Assembly: GCF_002311515.1 (NCBI RefSeq)
Contig: NZ_DCAO01000069.1
Location: forward strand, 9,375 to 15,398
Source of the DNA: Thalassospira sp. UBA1131
Lineage (GTDB): Bacteria; Pseudomonadota; Alphaproteobacteria; Rhodospirillales; Thalassospiraceae
Direction: 5' to 3'
DNA: 6,024 nucleotides
The notes below the pieces were generated by a model. It was not told where the DNA came from. It saw only the letters and a program-made list of their open reading frames with translations, and did not search any database. Both the position numbers and the translations under genes were made by a program. Shown here one piece after another: positions 1 through 5,688 of this stretch (its first letter is position 1; every line of letters starts with the position of its first letter).

Positions 1-146
1 TCGTTCTGGTCGGTGATCTTTGCGCGCGCAACTTCGATCACGTCAAACGGGCTTGCCGCATCCAGACCGTATTTGCGGATCAGTCCCAGCATTTCTGCGG
101 TGATCTGATCAAGCTTCTTGCGGGTGTCGCTATAGGAAAGCGTCAT
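1..146 (-). CDS. Unrecognised protein, N-terminal fragment (runs off the left edge)
   Basis: An open frame reads leftward from ATG at 146-144 to the window edge, giving 48 complete codons that begin MTLSYSDTRKKLDQ and end near ARAKITDQN. The start is supported by an AGGA-type ribosome binding site about 8 nt upstream (complement of roughly 155-158). The fragment is charged and looks helical. No signal peptide, membrane segment or catalytic motif is visible, so it is probably cytoplasmic. It is divergent from the chemoreceptor gene at 394, with about 247 bp between the two starts, and a candidate promoter for it lies at 184-212. I do not recognise the family and infer no function. That it is a real gene rests on the start context, the uninterrupted frame and ordinary codon use. 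Confidence 0.6.
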   Translation of the reverse strand, partial: MTLSYSDTRKKLDQITAEMLGLIRKYGLDAASPFDVIEVARAKITDQN

Positions 147-183
147 CAGATTGTCCTGTGTATCGAATGTGTTTGTTGGGCTG

Positions 184-212
184 CTTATGCCTGTTTGTCG
201 TTGGGCTTGCAA
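184..212 (-). promoter_or_regulatory. Candidate sigma70-type promoter for the leftward gene
   Basis: On the minus strand, TTGCAA (207-212) and CATAAG (184-189) are separated by exactly 17 nt. Each matches the -35 or -10 consensus at 4 of 6 positions. The expected transcript start would lie about 30 nt before the ATG at 146. The -35 hexamer is the centre of the 14-bp palindrome at 203-216, which would suit a regulated promoter. This is a weak pattern match only. Confidence 0.3.
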
Positions 213-216
213 GCCC
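203..216. repeat. Perfect 14-bp palindrome, possible operator
   Basis: GGGCTTG followed directly by CAAGCCC is a perfect inverted repeat with no spacer. Short flanking arms CGTTG (199-203) and CAACG (219-223) extend the dyad imperfectly. It sits between two divergent genes and overlaps the candidate -35 element of the leftward one. No T-tract follows on either strand, so it is not an intrinsic terminator. A protein-binding site is the natural reading, but the regulator is unknown. Confidence 0.4.
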
Positions 217-393
217 CGCAACGTTGAAAACAGCGCGTTTGGCGATACGAACTATACCAATTCAATTCGCCCCGCTTGAGGCATATCAAAGCACTTTTTC
301 CGCGATCATGCATGGTTCACAAGCCCGCGAAACAGAACAAAAAACATCCTGGTTCGTCGGGTTTATTGAAGCCTATGCCATCGGGGAGTTACC

Positions 394-2106
394 ATGCGCA
401 TCCTGTCTGCCTTCAACGCCATGAGCATTCGCAAACGCTTTATGTGGGCGTCCGCATTTGGCGTCTCTACTACTGTGATTATTGCGCTTTTGATGATGAC
501 TGTGGTCGAGGAAAAAGCCATGGATGAAAAGCTTCATCAGCTAAGTGAAAACGAGCTGACGTCGCTGCATGCGCTGATTGTCAACGTGATGGCCGCCCGC
601 CCCGATGATGTCGACGATATCGGCATTCAGGTTTTCAACAACTGGTTTGACAGCCGCAATGGCGATTACCCGGGCGAACTCTGGTCCGCATGGGGACCGA
701 CCACCATGGCTTATATGGAAGAATTCGGCGAGAAACCGCTTAAAACCCCGCGCGACGAGATTGATATCGAGGCCATCGAAACCGGCAAGATGATTGGCCG
801 CTATACCGACAATGGCACCTATCGCCTGTCGATGCCGATTGTGCTGGGTGAAACCAAGGGTGCGGATCGCGAAGTCTGCTTTAGCTGCCATGGCGCAATG
901 GAGGCCGACACCGGTGACGTCATCGCCGTTCTGTCCTCAAGCCTCTCCGTCGCACCCGAACAGGAAAAAACCAACCGTATTCTGATCGGTATTGTTCTGG
1001 GTGGTCTGGCGATCGCGATTGCCACCATCATTGGTATGCGCGTTTTGCTGTCGCGTATTGTCACCGGGCCGCTTTCTGATCTGGGCAATGACATGAATGC
1101 GCTGGCTGATGGTAATACCAACTTTGAAATCAACGCCCTGTCGCGCCAGGATGAAATCGGCGAAATGGCGAAATCGGTTGATGTTTTCCGCACCAATGCG
1201 ATTGCCAAAAAACAGATGGAAGCCGAACAAAAAGAAGAATCCAGACGCCGTGAAGAACGCATGCAAAGCCTTGAACGCCATATCGGCAGTTTCGAAGGCG
1301 CGATTGCGCAAATCGTCGGTGCAGTCTCGGCCTCGGCCGAACGCATGCAAACCACGGCACGCGGTCTTGTCGATTCAGCCGACCGGGCCAGCAAAAGTGC
1401 AACCACGGTTGCCGCTGCATCCGAACAAGCAACCGTCAATGTCCGTACTGTGGCCGATGCCGCCGACCATCTGTCTGAATCAATCTCCCAGATCGGGGAA
1501 CAGGCACAGCAATCAACCCAGATTGCCGCCGAGGCATCGCGCGAAGCCGCCCAGTCGTCCGAAACCGTTCAGGGCCTGTCGGAAGTTGCCAACCGCATTG
1601 GTGAAATTGTTGAGCTGATCAGTGACATTGCTGGCCAGACAAACCTTCTGGCACTCAATGCCACCATCGAGGCCGCCCGTGCGGGCGAAGCTGGCAAAGG
1701 TTTTGCCGTGGTCGCGGCAGAGGTCAAGAACCTTGCCAACCAGACGGCCCGCGCAACCAACGAAATTGCCGAACAGATCACGGCCATTCAGGAAGAAACC
1801 GGCAAAACGGTCAGCTCGATCGGGGATATTTCGGATGTGATCAGCCGCATCACCGAAATGGTCAACACCATTTCGGCCGCGGTTGGCGAACAGTCCGATG
1901 CCACCGACGAGATCGCGCAGAATGTCGAACAGGCTGCCATCGGCACCCAGGAAGTCAGCAGCAATATCGAACGGGTCAGCAACACCGTCGCCGATACTGA
2001 TCAGGCTGCCCATCTGGTTCTTGATGTTGCCGAAGAACTTGGGACGCTGTCCAACGATCTGCGTGCGCAGGTCGATCAGTTCCTTGCCGACATCCGCAGC
2101 AGCTAA
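394..2106 (+). CDS. Methyl-accepting chemotaxis protein with a periplasmic c-type haem-binding sensor domain
   Basis: This 570-aa transmembrane chemoreceptor should signal to CheA/CheW and flagellar rotation. A basic N-terminus leads into TM1 (about 17-38), a periplasmic sensor (about 39-194), TM2 (about 195-218) and a HAMP domain (about 219-272, with conserved Pro226 and DEIG at 253-256). A long coiled-coil signalling domain follows, with its hairpin tip at about 412-448 (QTNLLALNATIEAARAGE, then GKGFAVVAAEV). The sensor has one CXXCH motif, C162-F-S-C165-H166 (nt 877-891), expected to bind covalent haem c after export. CHG followed by a GD..AVLSSSLSV strand resembles the DUF3365/Tll0287-like domain; that match is by eye. 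No other Cys occurs in the protein. No NWETF-type CheR/CheB tether is seen at the C-terminus. The start at 394 is chosen for its GGGGAG at 383-388; ATG at 421 is a less likely alternative. The ligand or redox cue is unknown. Confidence 0.95.
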   Translation: MRILSAFNAMSIRKRFMWASAFGVSTTVIIALLMMTVVEEKAMDEKLHQLSENELTSLHALIVNVMAARPDDVDDIGIQVFNNWFDSRNGDYPGELWSAWGPTTMAYMEEFGEKPLKTPRDEIDIEAIETGKMIGRYTDNGTYRLSMPIVLGETKGADREVCFSCHGAMEADTGDVIAVLSSSLSVAPEQEKTNRILIGIVLGGLAIAIATIIGMRVLLSRIVTGPLSDLGNDMNALADGNTNFEINALSRQDEIGEMAKSVDVFRTNAIAKKQMEAEQKEESRRREERMQSLERHIGSFEGAIAQIVGAVSASAERMQTTARGLVDSADRASKSATTVAAASEQATVNVRTVADAADHLSESISQIGEQAQQSTQIAAEASREAAQSSETVQGLSEVANRIGEIVELISDIAGQTNLLALNATIEAARAGEAGKGFAVVAAEVKNLANQTARATNEIAEQITAIQEETGKTVSSIGDISDVISRITEMVNTISAAVGEQSDATDEIAQNVEQAAIGTQEVSSNIERVSNTVADTDQAAHLVLDVAEELGTLSNDLRAQVDQFLADIRSS

Positions 2107-2138
2107 GCGTATGCTCGCGCAGAAATCGTGCACCATTG

Positions 2139-2179
2139 ACCGGCGGCAAGACAGTTGTTTTGCCGCCGGTTTTGGTTTT
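2139..2179 (+). terminator. Rho-independent terminator after the chemoreceptor gene
   Basis: ACCGGCGGCAA (2139-2149) pairs perfectly with TTGCCGCCGGT (2160-2170), 11 bp, extendable by one G-T and one A-T pair to leave a 6-nt loop. T-rich sequence (TTTTGGTTTT) follows immediately. It lies 33 bp after the stop at 2106 and separates the receptor from the stator genes, so motA needs its own promoter downstream of it. Confidence 0.85.
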
Positions 2180-2372
2180 GGCAACCATCGGATGAACCGA
2201 ACTTATGCCAGAAGTTGCGTTGATCACGCCCCCTGCATCTGCCCCCGGCCGACGTTATCGACTTTGAATTGAATAAAATTAACTTCAAAACAACGAAACG
2301 CGGGCCTATTCTTACGTAAAATAATAATATTCTTTGTTCTAATGTCTGGTGTCTTTGACACAGAAAAGCGCC
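2180..2372 (+). promoter_or_regulatory. AT-rich leader upstream of motA (promoter region, elements not resolved)
   Basis: After the terminator, the stretch at about 2255-2345 is much richer in A and T than its surroundings. It contains two TAAAAT hexamers (2274-2279 and 2317-2322), a TAATAT (2325-2330), and an inverted repeat TTTGAA (2263-2268) / TTCAAA (2284-2289). None of the -10-like boxes has a convincing -35 box at 16-18 nt, and no clear sigma28 flagellar promoter pattern is visible. The region must hold the motAB promoter if the upstream terminator works, but I cannot place it. Confidence 0.4.
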
Positions 2373-3197
2373 ATGTCGACGACCCGGGGGATTGTGGGGA
2401 CAATGTCGTTTACGACGATTTTAGGCATTATGGTCGGCCTTGGCCTGTTTGTTGGGTCGATCTTTATTTCGACCGACAACTATCTGGTATTTTTAAGCCT
2501 TTCGAGTGCACTGATGGTGGTTGGCGGGACGCTGGCCGCGACATTTATTGCCTATGAGGCGCGCTATGTGCTGCTGGCACTCAGACTGATTTTCAAGATT
2601 TTCCGCGCCCCGCAAATGGGCCGTGGCCAACTGACCGGCGAAGTCGGCCGTGTGGTGAAATGGGGCTATCTGTTGCAGAAAAAGGGTATCAACGCCCTTG
2701 AACAGGAAGCCGAACGTGTCGGCAAGGACGAACCGTTTCTGGGCTGGGCGATGGAAGTCGTCATAACCGGCTATGATGGCGAGGAAACCGCCGAGATGCT
2801 TCACAACGCCATCGATAACGCCTTTAGCCGTAACCTGGTGCCGGTTGCTATCCTTAAGAGCATGGCCGCCGCCGCCCCGGCCTTTGGCATGATCGGGACA
2901 CTGGTCGGCCTTGTCATCATGCTTGATAAAATGGCCGATGATCCAACCTCGTTGGGGGCCGGTCTTGCGATTGCGCTGATCACGACATTGTATGGCATTG
3001 TTGCCGCCCGGTTCTTTTTCCTGCCCGCGGCCAGCAAAATCCAGCAGCGCGAGGAAATCATGCGGTTTCGCAATTACCTGATCGCTGAAGGCCTGATCAT
3101 GCTGGCCGATCGCAAAGGCCCGCGCGCCATTCAGGACAGGATGAATTCCTTCCTTGATCCGGCCATTCATTTCAATATCGACAAGTCGTCGAAGTAA
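2373..3197 (+). CDS. motA: Flagellar motor stator protein MotA (PomA-like)
   Basis: MotA forms the ring of the inner-membrane stator complex around MotB; ion flow through it turns the flagellar rotor. From ATG 2373 the protein is 274 aa, close to the short PomA-like class and shorter than E. coli MotA. TM1 (about 12-32) and TM2 (about 38-58, VVGGT) precede a cytoplasmic domain of about 100 residues with conserved-looking charges (K103, K104, E110) that would face FliG. TM3 (about 163-185) carries APAFGMIGTLVGL and TM4 (about 194-217) ALITTLYG, with prolines P169 and P218 in the usual places. The start is uncertain. GTG 2349 and ATG 2403 are in frame; 2403 begins right before TM1 as in PomA, but its nearest purine run is either 2 or 11 nt away, and 2373 has only a weak AGAAAAG upstream. 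The gene is followed after 11 bp by motB. Family assignment is firm; coupling ion is not determined. Confidence 0.93.
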   Translation: MSTTRGIVGTMSFTTILGIMVGLGLFVGSIFISTDNYLVFLSLSSALMVVGGTLAATFIAYEARYVLLALRLIFKIFRAPQMGRGQLTGEVGRVVKWGYLLQKKGINALEQEAERVGKDEPFLGWAMEVVITGYDGEETAEMLHNAIDNAFSRNLVPVAILKSMAAAAPAFGMIGTLVGLVIMLDKMADDPTSLGAGLAIALITTLYGIVAARFFFLPAASKIQQREEIMRFRNYLIAEGLIMLADRKGPRAIQDRMNSFLDPAIHFNIDKSSK

Positions 3198-3208
3198 GGG
3201 GATCGATC

Positions 3209-3901
3209 ATGGCCCGCGGCAAGAGACGCCTGCAATACAAGGAAGAAGAACCGGTCAACGAGGATTGGCTTGCGACCTATGCCGATGCCATCACTCTTTT
3301 GATGGCGTTTTTCGTCATGCTGGTCAGCTTTTCCAAGGTCGAAATTCCGATGTTTGAAAAGGTCCAGGCTGGTATTGCCGAACAGATTGGCAAACGCGAA
3401 GTCGTGCGCCCGACACAGGTGCTTGAAACCGATCTGCGCGATGTCGTTTTCAACATGGCGCTGGACAGTGCTGTCAATGTGTCGACCGATGACGAAGGCA
3501 TCCTGATGGAAATGGGCAGCGCGTCGTTCTTCCAACCGGGGTCGGCCAACCTGACCAATGATGCTGTCCTGTTTCTTAAGGATGTCGGGGATCTTCTGAA
3601 AGAACCACGCTATCTCGGTTTTCAGGTCGAAGTTTCCGGTCACACCGACGATAGCCCGATCAACTCACCGCGGTTCCCGACAAACTGGGATCTGGCGGCG
3701 GGTCGTGCCATCGCAGTTGTCCGCTTCTTTGCCGCCCTTGGCGTTGATCCCGACAGCAAACGCATGCGCGCCATTTCTTATGGCGACACCAAACCGAAAT
3801 TGCCAAACCGCAATGATTTCGGCGAACCGATCCCGGAAAACCGCGAAGCCAACCGCCGGATTGAAATCCGTGTCTTCCCGAAATACTCCCGCGTGTTCTG
3901 A
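3209..3901 (+). CDS. motB: Flagellar motor stator protein MotB with OmpA-like peptidoglycan-binding domain
   Basis: MotB partners MotA and anchors the stator to peptidoglycan. This 230-aa protein has a short basic and acidic cytoplasmic tail, then one membrane segment (about 21-42) containing WLATYADAITLLMAFFVML. Asp26 in YAD is the expected ion-carrying residue. A plug/linker region (about 43-100) precedes the OmpA/MotB domain (about 104-224), with GHTDDSPI at 144-151, then NWDLAAGRA (159-167) and NRRIEIRVFP near the end, all hallmarks of MotB rather than of a generic OmpA protein. The start at 3209 is well supported: TAAGGGGA overlaps the motA stop and lies 6 nt upstream, implying translational coupling in a motAB operon. 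At 230 aa it is on the short side for MotB but complete. H+ versus Na+ use cannot be settled by eye. Confidence 0.95.
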   Translation: MARGKRRLQYKEEEPVNEDWLATYADAITLLMAFFVMLVSFSKVEIPMFEKVQAGIAEQIGKREVVRPTQVLETDLRDVVFNMALDSAVNVSTDDEGILMEMGSASFFQPGSANLTNDAVLFLKDVGDLLKEPRYLGFQVEVSGHTDDSPINSPRFPTNWDLAAGRAIAVVRFFAALGVDPDSKRMRAISYGDTKPKLPNRNDFGEPIPENREANRRIEIRVFPKYSRVF

Positions 3902-3927
3902 GACGTTCCCCTGTCACACCCCATAAC

Positions 3928-3956
3928 TTGACGCCAACCCGGCCCGGAAATACAAT
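3928..3956 (+). promoter_or_regulatory. Sigma70-type promoter for the sulfatase gene
   Basis: TTGACG (3928-3933) and TACAAT (3951-3956) are separated by exactly 17 nt, and each hexamer matches the consensus at 5 of 6 positions. This is the best promoter pattern in the window. Transcription would begin near 3963 and give a leader of about 118 nt before the sulfatase ATG at 4081. It lies 27 bp after the motB stop, so the sulfatase can be expressed independently of motAB. Confidence 0.6.
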
Positions 3957-3988
3957 TCATGGGCGCGCAGATGACACGAAAATTCATC

Positions 3989-4064
3989 CTGAGGTTATCA
4001 CCGAGCTCAGCCTTCTTTTCTTTTGGCTTGGTCAGACGACCATCTGGTCTGCGCTGACACGTCA
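3989..4064 (+). promoter_or_regulatory. Sulfatase leader with several short inverted repeats
   Basis: Within the predicted 5' leader, CTGAG (3989-3993) and CTCAG (4006-4010) form a 5-bp hairpin followed by a pyrimidine run (CCTTCTTTTCTTTT, 4011-4024) that resembles a weak terminator or attenuator. Next come GTCAG (4031-4035) pairing with CTGAC (4054-4058), GACC (4038-4041) pairing with GGTC (4046-4049), and a small dyad TGAC-AC-GTCA (4055-4064) just before the ribosome binding site. These could be operator sites or RNA structure. Each arm is short enough to arise by chance. Confidence 0.3.
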
Positions 4065-4067
4065 AAC

Positions 4068-4078
4068 AGGAAGGTGGG
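4068..4078 (+). promoter_or_regulatory. Ribosome binding site that fixes the sulfatase start
   Basis: AGGAAGGTGGG lies just ahead of ATG 4081. AGGAAGG (4068-4074) is a strong Shine-Dalgarno match with a 6-nt spacer, and the codons that follow make a standard signal peptide. The frame is open further upstream to a TTG at 3928, but that TTG is the -35 element of the predicted promoter, so the longer start is unlikely. Confidence 0.75.
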
Positions 4079-4080
4079 AA

Positions 4081-5619
4081 ATGAAACTCTCCAGAATTTT
4101 TCAAACCCTGACTGCCCTGATGATCCTCCCGTGTGCTGCTATGGCACAAACCAATCAAGCTTCCGAGCGCCCCAATATCCTCGTCATATGGGGCGATGAT
4201 GTCGGAATGTGGAACATCAGCGCCTATCACCGTGGAATGATGGGTGGTAGCACCCCTAATATTGATCGCATCGCCAATGACGGCATGCTGTTCATGGATC
4301 ATTATGCTCAGGCATCCTGTACGGCTGGTCGTGCGGCGTTCCTGACCGGCCAATATCCGATGCGTCTCGGACTTAGTACCGTCGGCATCCCGGGATCGCC
4401 CATCGGCCTGCAGGAAGAAGACCCGACACTTGCAGAAATGCTGCGTGAACAGGGTTATGCAAATGGCCAGTTCGGCAAGAACCACCTTGGCGACCTCGAT
4501 GAACACCTGCCGACCAATCATGGCTTCGACGAGTTCTATGGCATTCTTTATCACCTGAATGCCGGCGAATATGTCGAACAGTACGACTATCCGACCGGCA
4601 GCAAGGTGGCCGAATACATCGCCCAGCGCGGTATTATTCATTCCCTGCATCAGGAAGACGGCACGCAATCCATCGAGGACCTTGGTAGTTTCGGGCGCGA
4701 ACGGCAACGGACGCTTGATCAGGAAGTCCTCGAAGAGTCCAAACGGTTTATTCGTGATGCTGTGTCAGACGACAAACCATTCTTTGTCTGGCACAACACC
4801 ACGCGCATGCATTACCGCACCAATCTGAGTCAGGAATATGAAGGTGTAACCGGCTACGGCCTTTATGCCGACGGCATGAAAGAGCTTGATGACGATGTCG
4901 GCGAGCTCCTCGACCTTCTTGATGAGCTTGGTGTGGCAGACAACACCATGGTCATGTTCTCCACTGACAATGGCGCGGCATCGAACAGTTGGCCCGATGG
5001 CGGCAACCAGCCGTTCCGCGGTGAAAAAGGCGTTGGCGGTTATGAAGGCGGGTTCAGGGTCCCCATGGCAGTCAAATGGCCCGGCGTTGTGCCCCCCGGC
5101 ACCACAACCGGCGAATTCATGACCATGGAAGACTGGGTACCAACCATCATGTCGCAGCTGGGTGAGAAGGATCTCAAGGAAAAGCTGCTTGATGGTCACA
5201 AGATTGGTGATCGCAATTACCGTGTCCATCTGGATGGTTACGATCAAACCGATATCCTGACCCAGGATGGCCCAACCAAACGCAAGGAATTCTTCTATTT
5301 CACGGAAACGAAGTTCCACGGTTTGCGCTATGGCGATTGGAAATTCCTGTTTACCGAACAGGACCAATGGTTCAATGGGGTTACCAACAACCTGACCACT
5401 CCATTGATCACCAACCTGAAACTTGATCCGTTCGAGCGGTTCCACGACGCACGCGGTTTTGATGAATGGCAGGAAAACCGGTCATGGACCCTGGCGCCGG
5501 CAATTGGTGTGGTAAACAAGTTTTTCCAGTCGTTTGAGGAATATCCCCCACGTCAGGCCAGCTTCACGGTCGATGTCGACGAGATTGTCCAGGACATGCA
5601 AAGCGGCAATTCGCGCTAA
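4081..5619 (+). CDS. Secreted arylsulfatase, type I (formylglycine) sulfatase family
   Basis: This 512-aa enzyme should hydrolyse sulfate esters in the periplasm or outside the cell. A Sec signal peptide (KLSR, hydrophobic core, cleavage probably after AMA at residue 22) precedes a sulfatase domain starting at PNILVIWGDD. Visible active-site residues by family knowledge are Asp39 and Asp40 (metal), Cys80 in CTAGRAAFLTG (the residue oxidised to formylglycine), Arg84, Lys133 and His135 in GKNHLG, His238 and His244, Asp296-Asn297 in STDNGA, and Lys316 in RGEKG. The Cys core is C-T-A-G-R rather than the commoner C-x-P-x-R. The C-terminal part (LDPFER, then W..APA, then FEEYPPRQASF) resembles a common bacterial arylsulfatase subgroup. 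Substrate is unknown. It needs a formylglycine-generating enzyme encoded elsewhere. A good promoter upstream and a terminator downstream mark it as monocistronic. No truncation is seen. Confidence 0.93.
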   Translation: MKLSRIFQTLTALMILPCAAMAQTNQASERPNILVIWGDDVGMWNISAYHRGMMGGSTPNIDRIANDGMLFMDHYAQASCTAGRAAFLTGQYPMRLGLSTVGIPGSPIGLQEEDPTLAEMLREQGYANGQFGKNHLGDLDEHLPTNHGFDEFYGILYHLNAGEYVEQYDYPTGSKVAEYIAQRGIIHSLHQEDGTQSIEDLGSFGRERQRTLDQEVLEESKRFIRDAVSDDKPFFVWHNTTRMHYRTNLSQEYEGVTGYGLYADGMKELDDDVGELLDLLDELGVADNTMVMFSTDNGAASNSWPDGGNQPFRGEKGVGGYEGGFRVPMAVKWPGVVPPGTTTGEFMTMEDWVPTIMSQLGEKDLKEKLLDGHKIGDRNYRVHLDGYDQTDILTQDGPTKRKEFFYFTETKFHGLRYGDWKFLFTEQDQWFNGVTNNLTTPLITNLKLDPFERFHDARGFDEWQENRSWTLAPAIGVVNKFFQSFEEYPPRQASFTVDVDEIVQDMQSGNSR

Positions 5620-5632
5620 GACAACTGGCTAA

Positions 5633-5675
5633 GCGTCCCTGCGAAGATCGCGGGGACGCGGCCTTGGGCTTTTTT
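5633..5675 (+). terminator. Hairpin terminator after the sulfatase gene
   Basis: GCGTCCCTGCG (5633-5643) pairs with CGCGGGGACGC (5649-5659), 11 bp with one G-T pair and a 5-nt loop AAGAT. A run of six T (5670-5675) follows, but 10 nt after the stem, which is farther than usual. On the opposite strand no T-run follows the hairpin, so it mainly serves the rightward sulfatase transcript. It lies between two convergent genes. Confidence 0.65.
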
Positions 5676-5688
5676 GCGCGCAAACCCT

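Noticed and set aside
308..314. CATGCAT-type small palindrome upstream of the chemoreceptor
   Set aside because: Too short, with no associated promoter element; expected by chance.
158..424. Rightward 88-codon open frame with a signal-peptide-like N-terminus (MYRMCLLGCLCLFVVGLASPA)
   Set aside because: No ribosome binding site is evident, it overlaps the well-supported start of the chemoreceptor gene in another frame, and the part after the hydrophobic stretch looks like non-coding translation.
1513..2184. Leftward 223-codon open frame opposite the chemoreceptor signalling domain
   Set aside because: Antisense shadow of a highly repetitive coiled-coil coding sequence; it also runs through the terminator hairpin at 2139-2170.
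2493..3170. Leftward 225-codon open frame opposite motA
   Set aside because: Antisense shadow of motA; the translation is rich in His and Gln with no domain or start context.
3928..4080. 51-codon N-terminal extension of the sulfatase from TTG 3928
   Set aside because: It would bury the signal peptide, the TTG is part of a good -35 box, and the strong Shine-Dalgarno is placed for ATG 4081.
4126..4137. Possible lipoprotein signal at I-L-P-C in the sulfatase leader peptide
   Set aside because: Pro before the Cys and Leu at the -2 position do not fit the lipobox, while AMA-Q is a normal signal peptidase I site.
3778..4707. Long leftward open frame (309 codons) across motB, the intergenic region and the sulfatase gene
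   Set aside because: It is antisense to two genes with clear family motifs, and its translation shows no recognisable domain; it is a shadow of codon bias.
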